This document shows, piece after piece, positions 1-5,521 of a DNA stretch of 5,668 nucleotides. Under the pieces are notes generated by a model. That model did not search any database and was not told the origin of the DNA. It saw only the letters and a program-made list of their open reading frames with translations. Each line of letters starts with the position of its first letter. The first letter of the stretch is position 1. The position numbers were made by a program, and so were the translations under genes. The stretch comes from Bacillota bacterium (GTDB lineage: Bacteria > Bacillota > Clostridia > Tissierellales > Peptoniphilaceae), in assembly GCA_023394215.1 (NCBI GenBank), contig JAEXBH010000103.1, positions 1 to 5,668 on the forward strand. The letters run 5' to 3'.

Positions 1-50
1 ATATTTTATATCAAATGCTCAGCATTTAATAACATCAGAAAATCTCTAAA

Positions 51-821
51 CTATTTTGGAAAAATCAATTCTACATTTTGGCTTTCCAAGTAGGAAATCC
101 ACTCGTCACTCGGTTTTTTATCAGTAACTACTGCATCTATCTGTGAAATATCGGCAATCAAAAATCTTATATGGTCTCTAAATTTAGAATGATCCACCAA
201 TAAAACCCTTTTTAGGCTCCTTTCGACCATAATCTGGCTAACGGCACACTGTTCAGAAACATTATGCATGAGTCCCGACTTAATCCCCACGGACGGGCAA
301 CTCAAAAATAATATATCACAGTAATACTTTCTCAAGGAATCCTCCGCTACGTGTCCTACAAAGGACGCAGAAGCACTCCTATAGTTTCCACCTATACCTA
401 TAAGCTTGGTTTTTTCCTTATTGCCTTCAAAAAGCTTAATAATATTAAGGGAATTGCTAATAATAGTTACCTCAAGGTCCCTATCTATGATTTCCCTTGC
501 CAGGGTCAAACAGGTACTGCTGTCATCAAGCATAATTGTCATCTGCTCATTTATGTACTTATCAAATGCCAACTCGGAAATTTTCGCCTTTTCATTCACT
601 AAAAATTCCTTTCTCTTGGCAACTGGTATTTGATTTTGAAACGAATCTATGTATGCACCGCCATGAACCCTATGCAAAAGCCCGGCATCTTCCATATCTT
701 TAAGCTCACGTCTAATAGTTTCCTCACTACATGCCAACTCAAGTGCCATTTCCCTTACGGTAATAGTCCCCTTTAGCCTAAGGCGAGCTTCAATAAATCT
801 TTGCCTATCTTTTTTCAGCAT
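51..821 (-). CDS. DeoR-family transcriptional regulator
   Basis: This is a sugar-phosphate-responsive DNA-binding repressor of 256 residues, the usual length for DeoR/GlpR proteins. Residues about 4-57 form the winged helix-turn-helix, with the family signature around ETIRRELKDMEDAGLLHRVHGGA (residues 34-56). Residues about 75-250 form the DeoR sensor domain, which resembles ribose-phosphate-isomerase folds. Its recognisable blocks are LDDSST (98-103), IGGNYRSASASFVG (143-156), DILFLSCPSVGI (169-180) and LLVDHSKF (207-214). The phosphate-binding loop normally reads D-x-G-[ST]-T; here it is DDSST, so a glycine is replaced by serine. The ATG start is supported by AAGGGG (minus strand, 828-833) six bases upstream. 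The gene is divergent from the isomerase-aldolase operon, so it probably controls that operon and perhaps itself, with a pentose phosphate intermediate as likely inducer (inference). The family call is firm; the target and effector are inferred. Confidence 0.93.
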   Translation of the reverse strand: MLKKDRQRFIEARLRLKGTITVREMALELACSEETIRRELKDMEDAGLLHRVHGGAYIDSFQNQIPVAKRKEFLVNEKAKISELAFDKYINEQMTIMLDDSSTCLTLAREIIDRDLEVTIISNSLNIIKLFEGNKEKTKLIGIGGNYRSASASFVGHVAEDSLRKYYCDILFLSCPSVGIKSGLMHNVSEQCAVSQIMVERSLKRVLLVDHSKFRDHIRFLIADISQIDAVVTDKKPSDEWISYLESQNVELIFPK

Positions 822-841
822 CCCGCACCCCTTTTCTTGTC

Positions 842-865
842 ATAAAAATCTCTATTGATTTTTAT
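842..865. promoter_or_regulatory. Inverted repeat in deoR-type leader, possible operator
   Basis: ATAAAAATC (842-850) and GATTTTTAT (857-865) are perfect 9-base inverted arms separated by TCTATT. The repeat lies just downstream of the predicted start point of the minus-strand regulator gene and upstream of its ribosome site. A repressor bound there would block its own transcription, so autoregulation is possible. The arms are very A/T-rich, so chance occurrence cannot be excluded. Confidence 0.35.
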
Positions 866-877
866 TTGTCCATCTAA

Positions 878-906
878 ATTTTATCTTAGAAGCCCATAAA
901 AGTCAA
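878..906 (-). promoter_or_regulatory. Sigma-A-type promoter for the DeoR regulator
   Basis: Read on the minus strand, TTGACT (901-906) is followed after exactly 17 bases by TAAAAT (878-883). Both hexamers are close to the sigma-A consensus. Transcription would start near 871, giving a leader of about 50 bases before the ATG at 821. The leader contains the 842-865 inverted repeat. Confidence 0.7.
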
Positions 907-914
907 CGCTTTCA
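901..914 (+). promoter_or_regulatory. Weak cre-like (CcpA) sequence
   Basis: AGTCAACGCTTTCA matches the Gram-positive catabolite-responsive element pattern TGWAANCGNTNWCA at all specified positions except the first and fourth. It overlaps the -35 of the regulator promoter and lies about 50 bases upstream of the isomerase promoter. Catabolite control would make sense for a sugar-phosphate salvage operon, but two mismatches make this a tentative call. Confidence 0.22.
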
Positions 915-936
915 GATATAAAATCCACATTTTTTT

Positions 937-973
937 TGTTTATTTTGGTTTTTTGACGTTTTCTGTTTACTTA
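937..973 (+). promoter_or_regulatory. TGTTTA direct repeats, candidate DeoR-type operator
   Basis: TGTTTATTTT (937-946) and TGTTTACTTA (964-973) are direct repeats spaced 27 bases apart. The second overlaps the -35 hexamer of the isomerase promoter. Some DeoR-family repressors of Firmicutes, such as LacR, are recalled to bind TGTTT-type boxes, often in several copies, so these are reasonable operator candidates for the adjacent regulator. T-rich surroundings lower the specificity of the call. Confidence 0.35.
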
Positions 974-994
974 CCGTTATAAATGCTATATAAT
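966..994 (+). promoter_or_regulatory. Promoter of the isomerase-aldolase operon
   Basis: TTTACT (966-971), a 17-base spacer and a perfect TATAAT (989-994) form a good sigma-A-type promoter with a start point near 1001. An overlapping alternative is TTGACG (953-958) with TTATAA (977-982) after 18 bases. Either one places the ATG at 983 inside the promoter, upstream of the transcript. This decides in favour of the ATG at 1028 as the start of the isomerase. Confidence 0.65.
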
Positions 995-1027
995 TTTAAC
1001 AAATACACTATTGGGAGATTTTTTACT

Positions 1028-2080
1028 ATGAATTTATCAGCAAGAAATGACGGTAATATGCCTTTTATGATGAGATTTGAAAATGTAGCCTGGTATGAAA
1101 ACGGCAAGGTCCGTATACTTGACAGGAGGATTTATCCTATCCGCATTGAATACGTAACCTGTACCGATTACAAAGAAGTCGCCAAAGCCATCCATGATAT
1201 GGTTACCCAAAGTGAAGGCCCTTATACGGCGTGTCTTATGGGAATGGCTCTCGCTGCCTATCAGGTTAAAAATGAAAGCAAGGACAAATTTGTTTCCTTC
1301 CTTAAACAGGCGGCTTATGATTTATCCCATGCCCGCCCAACAACTTCCGCCCAAATGGTCAGACTTTGCCAGGCTTCATTTGAAACCGTAATGACTGCCT
1401 TGGAAAATGGCGTATCAGGTCAAGGACTTGTAGATGTTGCCTTTGAGTTTGCCTACAACTACATAAACCAAAATTATGCCCGTTACGACAAAGTTGCACA
1501 CTACTTAGTTGAAAAATTCCCTGAAAAAGGTACCGTTATGACTATGTGCTTCGCCGGAACTATAATAGGTACAATGCTTAGGGAATGCAAAAATAAAAAT
1601 AAGGACATAAAGCTTATATGCTGCGAAACTCGTCCTTATTATCAGGGAGCCCGCCTAACTGCAAGCTGTTGCCAAGATATGGGCTTTGATACAACTGTCA
1701 TTTGTGATAATATGCCCGCCTACACAATTAAACATAAAAATGTCGATGTATTTACATCAGCCGCAGATGTCATAACTTGTGACGGTCATATAGTAAATAA
1801 GATAGGGACCTTCCAAGTTGCCATGTTTGCCGACTATTACAAAATTCCTTACTATGCAACAGGTACTCCGGATCCTTCACATAAGGATATCTCAACAGTT
1901 GTTATAGAAGAAAGAGATCCTGAACAGGTTACCCATTCTCTTGGGCAAAAAATTGTTATGGACGGAGTAAAGGGCTACTACCCGGCATTTGATATCACCC
2001 CTCCTGAGCTTGTTGGAGGTATAGTTACCGATAAGGGTATCTACCTGCCTGAAAATTTAAATAACTATTTTACTGATTAA
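1028..2080 (+). CDS. mtnA: MtnA-family 5-deoxy/methylthio-ribose-1-phosphate isomerase
   Basis: This is an aldose-ketose isomerase of 350 residues in the MtnA / eIF2B-alpha-like family. It converts 5-methylthioribose-1-phosphate (MtnA) or 5-deoxyribose-1-phosphate (DrdI-type) to the ribulose-1-phosphate. Family blocks in order are GPYTACLMG (64-72), ARPTT (102-106), MCFAGT (173-178, keeping the catalytic cysteine at 174), ETRPYYQGARLT (200-211), DNMPA (227-231), AADVI (245-249, catalytic aspartate 247), NKIGT (257-261), EERDP (294-298) and PAFDITP (319-325). The usual HCN around the cysteine is MCF and RPTAVN is RPTTSA, so this is a divergent member. I start at 1028 because GGGAG (1013-1017) sits ten bases upstream and the in-frame ATG at 983 lies within the promoter. 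The aldolase gene begins 13 bases after the stop. The aldolase partner favours the DrdI/DHAP-shunt role over the methionine salvage dehydratase route (inference). The symbol denotes family, not proven substrate. Confidence 0.92.
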   Translation: MNLSARNDGNMPFMMRFENVAWYENGKVRILDRRIYPIRIEYVTCTDYKEVAKAIHDMVTQSEGPYTACLMGMALAAYQVKNESKDKFVSFLKQAAYDLSHARPTTSAQMVRLCQASFETVMTALENGVSGQGLVDVAFEFAYNYINQNYARYDKVAHYLVEKFPEKGTVMTMCFAGTIIGTMLRECKNKNKDIKLICCETRPYYQGARLTASCCQDMGFDTTVICDNMPAYTIKHKNVDVFTSAADVITCDGHIVNKIGTFQVAMFADYYKIPYYATGTPDPSHKDISTVVIEERDPEQVTHSLGQKIVMDGVKGYYPAFDITPPELVGGIVTDKGIYLPENLNNYFTD

Positions 2081-2081
2081 G

Positions 2082-2087
2082 AAGGAG
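2082..2087 (+). promoter_or_regulatory. Strong ribosome binding site of the aldolase
   Basis: AAGGAG lies directly after the isomerase stop and six bases before the aldolase ATG. The 13-base gap shows the two genes are translated from one message. Confidence 0.8.
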
Positions 2088-2093
2088 AAAACT

Positions 2094-2750
2094 ATGAATT
2101 TTAAAAAAGAAAAAGAACTTCTTTGCCAGTATGGATTAAAGCTGATGGAAGCAAAGCTGACTCCCGGCACATCCGGAAATCTCAGCATATTCGACCCTGA
2201 AAGCAAGACCGTTTTAATAACCCCTTCAGGTGTTCCCTATACGGATTTAAAACCGGAACAAATAGTTGAAATGGACCTTGATGCAAATGTTTTGGCAGGG
2301 GACTACAAGCCGTCATCAGAATACCACCTGCATACACTTATGTATAAAAACAAATCGGAAGCGAGGGCCATTATACATGCCCATTCCTTTTATTCCACTG
2401 CCCTTGGCATACTTAACCAAAGTTTAAAGGCAGTCCATTATGTCATAGCCGAAGCCGGAACCGGAGAAGTTCCTCTTGCTCCTTACAAACTTATGGGAAC
2501 CAAAGAACTTGCTGAAGCCTGCGTGGAAAGCATAGGAAACTCTCGAGCGGTACTTATGAAAAACCATGGTATCACAGTCTACGGCAAAGATCTCTCAGAT
2601 GCCTTCAGCGTACTTAGAAATTGCGAATGGTGTGCAAAGCTTCAACTTACCTGCCAAAGTATAGGCCCTATATCCTATCTTTCAAATGAGGAAATAAACG
2701 ATGTTCTTGAAGCATTTAAAGACTACGGCCAAGTGAAAAAGATAAGATAA
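2094..2750 (+). CDS. Class II aldolase (FucA/AraD family), probable 5-deoxyribulose-1-phosphate aldolase
   Basis: This is a zinc-dependent aldolase of 218 residues, the usual size for FucA-type enzymes. PGTSGNLS (24-31) and TPSG (43-46) are the phosphate-binding loops. SSE (74-76) carries the catalytic glutamate, Glu76. HAH (95-97) and the histidine of KNHG (His158) are the three zinc ligands. All key residues are present, so the enzyme should be active and cytoplasmic. Fuculose-, rhamnulose- and ribulose-phosphate enzymes share this fold, so sequence alone does not fix the substrate. The partnership with an MtnA-family isomerase points to cleavage of 5-deoxyribulose-1-phosphate or methylthioribulose-1-phosphate. 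Products would be dihydroxyacetone phosphate plus acetaldehyde or methylthioacetaldehyde, as for DrdA of Bacillus thuringiensis and the DHAP shunt aldolases (inference). Alternatives are L-fuculose-phosphate aldolase or a related family decarboxylase/epimerase. It is the last gene of the operon. Confidence 0.9.
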   Translation: MNFKKEKELLCQYGLKLMEAKLTPGTSGNLSIFDPESKTVLITPSGVPYTDLKPEQIVEMDLDANVLAGDYKPSSEYHLHTLMYKNKSEARAIIHAHSFYSTALGILNQSLKAVHYVIAEAGTGEVPLAPYKLMGTKELAEACVESIGNSRAVLMKNHGITVYGKDLSDAFSVLRNCEWCAKLQLTCQSIGPISYLSNEEINDVLEAFKDYGQVKKIR

Positions 2751-2867
2751 ATCTATGATAAAATAGCTACTTAAGTACTATACAAACATATATAAAATAA
2801 ACTGAATTTTTCACCTTGAATATCTTAATCAAAATATATGAACAAGATTTCAAATTTTATAAACGCT

Positions 2868-2896
2868 AAAAAACGGGATTTAAATCCCGTTTTTTT
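2868..2896. terminator. Symmetrical Rho-independent terminator of the operon
   Basis: ACGGGATTT (2873-2881) and AAATCCCGT (2882-2890) form a perfect palindrome. It is flanked by an A run (2868-2872) and a T run (2891-2896), so it can work in both directions. It lies 117 bases after the aldolase stop. The stretch between (2751-2867) is AT-rich and I see no gene in it. Confidence 0.85.
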
Positions 2897-2929
2897 AACT
2901 TTAGAAATCGATTGAAAAAAAATGCTTCT

Positions 2930-3067
2930 ATGTTATTATATTATGCAAGAATATATTATGAAACAGCTATCGAATGCTACTATGAATACAAGTATTATGC
3001 TGGTTCCGGATATTCTAAGTACTTATATACCGAATACTCCGATGTTATAGGGTTATGGGCCAGGTAA
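2930..3067 (+). CDS. Tyrosine-rich short reading frame, possible gene remnant
   Basis: This is a 45-codon frame with 13 tyrosines, including YYARIYYE, CYYEYKYYAGSGY and YLYTEYSD, ending GLWAR. I recognise no family. The LYYARIYY stretch faintly recalls the tyrosine-rich end of Rhs/YD-repeat cores, but this is too short to rely on. There is no good Shine-Dalgarno site before the ATG. An in-frame TTG at 2912 would give a start reading MKKNAS but also lacks a clear site, and it sits close behind the terminator. It could be the 3' end of a decayed gene, a small peptide gene, or chance. The stop lies 29 bases before the TTG start of the small membrane protein, so the two could share a transcript. 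I favour a remnant. Confidence 0.25.
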   Translation: MLLYYARIYYETAIECYYEYKYYAGSGYSKYLYTEYSDVIGLWAR

Positions 3068-3096
3068 TAATTGATACATAATAAGTGGGCTGTGTT

Positions 3097-3333
3097 TTGG
3101 ATAAGAAAAAGTTTACTCAAATATTGGGTGTAGTTATGCTTGTCATTATGTTAATACTTACATTTAACTACAATTCCTCTACATCCTCACTACTGCTGAT
3201 ATGTTCAGCAATAACGTATGTAATTAAGATTTATATATTTGAAAAAAAGTTAACCCCAATGGCTATTTTGTATATTATCCTTATCTTAGCGCTTTTAGTA
3301 AAATTGTTCTTAATTAAGGGTCAATATTATTAA
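3097..3333 (+). CDS. Small hypothetical membrane protein, three predicted helices
   Basis: I do not recognise this protein. From the TTG at 3097 it has 78 residues and begins MDKKKF, followed by hydrophobic segments at about 8-23, 31-48 and 54-73. The short loops are polar or charged (NYNSSTS, FEKKLTP) and the tail is KGQYY. It is expected to sit in the cytoplasmic membrane. I chose the TTG because AAGTGGG (3083-3089) lies seven bases upstream. An in-frame GTG at 3085 would add four residues (MGCV) but has no ribosome site. The gene is followed at once by a palindrome and then a strong terminator, which supports it being a real transcribed unit. Small three-helix proteins of this kind can be immunity proteins or membrane-stress factors; nothing here shows which. 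Confidence 0.6.
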   Translation: MDKKKFTQILGVVMLVIMLILTFNYNSSTSSLLLICSAITYVIKIYIFEKKLTPMAILYIILILALLVKLFLIKGQYY

Positions 3334-3344
3334 TAATATTGACC
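3319..3344. repeat. 26-base perfect palindrome spanning the stop codon
   Basis: GGTCAATATTATT (3319-3331) is followed directly by its reverse complement AATAATATTGACC (3332-3344), with no spacer. The TAA stop of the small membrane protein (3331-3333) lies at its centre. No T-run follows, so it is not a standard terminator. It could fold in the RNA to protect the 3' end, or bind a dimeric protein. Confidence 0.7.
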
Positions 3345-3370
3345 TCAAAATTTTAGTATTTATAATTCCT

Positions 3371-3401
3371 GTTGGGGTAGTAAAATCTACCCCAACTTTT
3401 T
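3371..3401 (+). terminator. Rho-independent terminator after the small membrane protein
   Basis: GTTGGGGTAG (3371-3380) pairs perfectly with CTACCCCAAC (3387-3396) across the loop TAAAAT. Five T residues follow (3397-3401). On the opposite strand there is no T-run, so it serves the plus strand only and does not terminate the minus-strand ABC gene. The 116 bases beyond it, up to 3517, are AT-rich and show no gene or clear hairpin. Confidence 0.9.
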
Positions 3402-3517
3402 AGTTTAAAATAGATCGTTTAGTTTATTGCCAACACATTGCAATACTAATAGAAACATTATCAATTTTTATAAATTATAATATACTTATTCAAGCAACTT
3501 ATCGAAACCCTTCTATT

Positions 3518-5110
3518 TCAGTAAGTTTTAAAACTACCCTCCTCCATCTCATATACACAATCAAAAAGATTCAAATTTTCAGAACTTAAATCATGAGTAA
3601 CCATAATTATAGTCTTACCCTTTGTCCTATTTCCTGTGAACAGGTACTTAGTAAGCTCCTCTTTAAGAGCCGGATTCATAGCACTAAAGGGTTCATCCAA
3701 TATCAAAATATCTTTATTTTGCACAAGCAACCTCAAAAATCCGACAAACTGCTTTTCTCCTCCACTTAAACGACTTAAATCTTTTTCCTCAGATATTTTC
3801 TTGTAAATATCCGATTTTTCAAAATCTTTCAAATCCAAATTATAAGAGCCGAAAACTGTCAGATTGTCTTCAAAATCTGATGCAAATATATGCTCATCCT
3901 GACAAAGATAGGCAATATGCCCCAAGTAATTTTCCTCATCCTCTCCATCTATATAAATTCTTCCGCCTTCTATACCTAAATGCCTTACAATAAGCTTTAG
4001 TAGCGTAGATTTGCCGGATCCGTTATGCCCTACTATAGCATAGGATTTGCCGGACTTAAATGTAACATTCAAATCTGTTATACTTATTTTTTCATTGTGA
4101 TAATTTACATTTTCCAATTTCAAATCATAATTTATCAAACTCTTGTTATTACTTTTTAAATCTATTTTATTATCAGATTCTATGTAATTCATAAACTTTT
4201 TTCCAACAGACTTTACGGAAGCTATGGCATTAATATCATAAACTATAGAATCTAAAGGGTCTATAAAAGCACCTATATAAGCTAAACTTGCAACCATAGT
4301 TCCCAAGCTTATCTCTCCCCTGTAAAGCAATATTGCAGAATATGAAAAACTGATTATTTCTATTAATTTCAGCACCAATTGCCCAAAACTTAAACTTATA
4401 GATTTAGCTTTTCCGAAAGCATACCTCTTGTCCGATGTTTCATTAAGCGTTTGAGAATGTTTTTTATTAAATGCCGAATATGTATCAGCATTTATAACAT
4501 TAAATCCTGACAACAGATCACTTATCTTGGATGTGTAGGTAGCCAATCCATCTTGATAAACCTTTCTCTTTTCCGCTAAATACTTACTGAAAAGTTTTGG
4601 TGTATAAGCGGCAAAGACCGATGTAATTAATATTAAAAAAGCTATCCGCTTATCCACAAATCTAAATATTATAACCCCATATATCACAAACATAATAAAT
4701 GATTTAATAAGATCTATACAGGGTTGCAACCAATCCTGCTCAAGCGATGTAATATCGTTCGCCTGCAAAGATATATAATCACCCATTTTATTCTTATAAA
4801 ACTCCTCTTTTCTCATTGAAAAAACCGCCTTAAAAAAATCATTCTTTAATATTTTTTCAAATTTTATGGCTCCCTTCCAAGTTACAATAAGATCCAAGTA
4901 TTCAAGAACTATATTTATAAGTAAAAGCCCCGCATAAATAAAAATCATACCAACAACATAAGAAAAATCTTTATTTGCAATATTATCAACAAGATCTTTC
5001 TTAACAATAGGTACCAAAGCCAAGCATAAAGTGCATAAAAAGCCCAAGGTAATTTGCCAGAAAATATATATTTTAATTCTTTTAGTATATCTATTAAGTT
5101 TACTTTTCAT
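3518..5110 (-). CDS. ABC exporter half-transporter (membrane domain fused to ATPase)
   Basis: This is a 530-residue type IV ABC half-transporter that would export a substrate using ATP as a dimer in the cytoplasmic membrane. Residues about 10-300 form the membrane domain, with hydrophobic segments near 14-36, 51-75, 134-150, 155-171, 247-263 and 268-283. The ATPase spans about 330-530. It has a possible A-loop Tyr337, Walker A GHNGSGKST (361-369), Q-loop Gln404, signature LSGGE (448-452), Walker B ILILDEP (468-474) with catalytic Glu473, and switch His506. All catalytic residues are present. The D-loop reads SAMN where SALD is usual. The protein is shorter than the usual 570-600 residues, partly because the segment before the signature motif is compressed. 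AAGGGTG (minus strand, 5118-5124) lies seven bases before the ATG. No partner half-transporter or recognisable cargo gene is visible, so the substrate (peptide, drug or lipid) is unknown. Confidence 0.92.
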   Translation of the reverse strand: MKSKLNRYTKRIKIYIFWQITLGFLCTLCLALVPIVKKDLVDNIANKDFSYVVGMIFIYAGLLLINIVLEYLDLIVTWKGAIKFEKILKNDFFKAVFSMRKEEFYKNKMGDYISLQANDITSLEQDWLQPCIDLIKSFIMFVIYGVIIFRFVDKRIAFLILITSVFAAYTPKLFSKYLAEKRKVYQDGLATYTSKISDLLSGFNVINADTYSAFNKKHSQTLNETSDKRYAFGKAKSISLSFGQLVLKLIEIISFSYSAILLYRGEISLGTMVASLAYIGAFIDPLDSIVYDINAIASVKSVGKKFMNYIESDNKIDLKSNNKSLINYDLKLENVNYHNEKISITDLNVTFKSGKSYAIVGHNGSGKSTLLKLIVRHLGIEGGRIYIDGEDEENYLGHIAYLCQDEHIFASDFEDNLTVFGSYNLDLKDFEKSDIYKKISEEKDLSRLSGGEKQFVGFLRLLVQNKDILILDEPFSAMNPALKEELTKYLFTGNRTKGKTIIMVTHDLSSENLNLFDCVYEMEEGSFKTY

Positions 5111-5341
5111 AATTGTTCACCCTTGTTTTATTCTATACAATAAGTTGGAAATAAGCAAAATTTCCTCCCACAAGTTTCGACATATAACAGCCTTTTAAAA
5201 ATATTATACTATATTTTATGAATAAAATAGTTACGCTTATTCATATTAACCATCAACACGCCAAAGTTTTATTTACAATATTGTTATACAAAAAATTAAC
5301 ATAATCTATTGTTTTCAAGTTTATTTTATGATAAAGTTTAG
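5111..5341. other. AT-rich intergenic region, no gene seen
   Basis: Apart from the ribosome site of the ABC gene, I see no coding frame here. On the minus strand TATAAT (5203-5208) is a possible -10, but no good -35 lies at the right distance. A second candidate, TTGCTT (5153-5158) and TAGAAT (5130-5135) with a 17-base spacer, would start transcription inside the ribosome site and is less likely. A short palindrome, ACAATATTGT, occurs at 5275-5284. Confidence 0.5.
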
Positions 5342-5521
5342 TTAGTTACATATAACTCAAATATTTTACTTGCAAAAGCATATGCAGCAAATGACAACTC
5401 ATTTACCTTAATAAGAAACGATAACGGTTTACTGGAATATATAATTTCGGAAAACGGAAAGAATATTTATTATTTAGAAAAGTATAATAATAATGAAATA
5501 AACACATATATTTATGATTAA
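5342..5521 (+). pseudogene. Fragment of an Asn/Tyr-rich protein lacking a start codon
   Basis: This is a 59-codon open frame bounded by a TAG at 5339 and a TAA at 5519, with no ATG, GTG or TTG and no ribosome site. The translation reads like an internal protein segment: AKAYAANDNSFTLIRNDNGL, then EYIISENGKNIYY, ending NEINTYIYD. The Tyr-Asp and Asn-Gly-rich alternation recalls YD-repeat (Rhs/WapA-like) proteins, but the match is by eye and weak. The next fragment continues in a frame shifted by one base. The likely picture is a decayed gene whose 5' end has been lost. Confidence 0.4.

Noticed and set aside
13..27. AAATGCT and AGCATTT inverted repeat as a terminator for the DeoR gene
   Set aside because: The loop is too small for the full arms, and no T-run follows on the minus strand, so it is not a convincing terminator.
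351..633. Two plus-strand open frames of 75-83 codons inside the DeoR gene
   Set aside because: They are antisense shadows of a clear DeoR-family coding sequence, have no recognisable motifs and lack ribosome sites.
1194..1391. A 65-codon frame inside the isomerase gene
   Set aside because: It overlaps conserved isomerase blocks in another frame and shows no family features.
2958..3050. A 30-codon frame starting at the ATG at 2958 (MKQLSNATMN...)
   Set aside because: It overlaps the tyrosine-rich frame, has only a weak AAGA upstream, and shows no recognisable signal or motif.
2868..3401. A CRISPR array or mobile element in the small-gene region
   Set aside because: The hairpins differ from each other in sequence and spacing, there are no regular repeats, and no transposase or flanking inverted repeats were seen.
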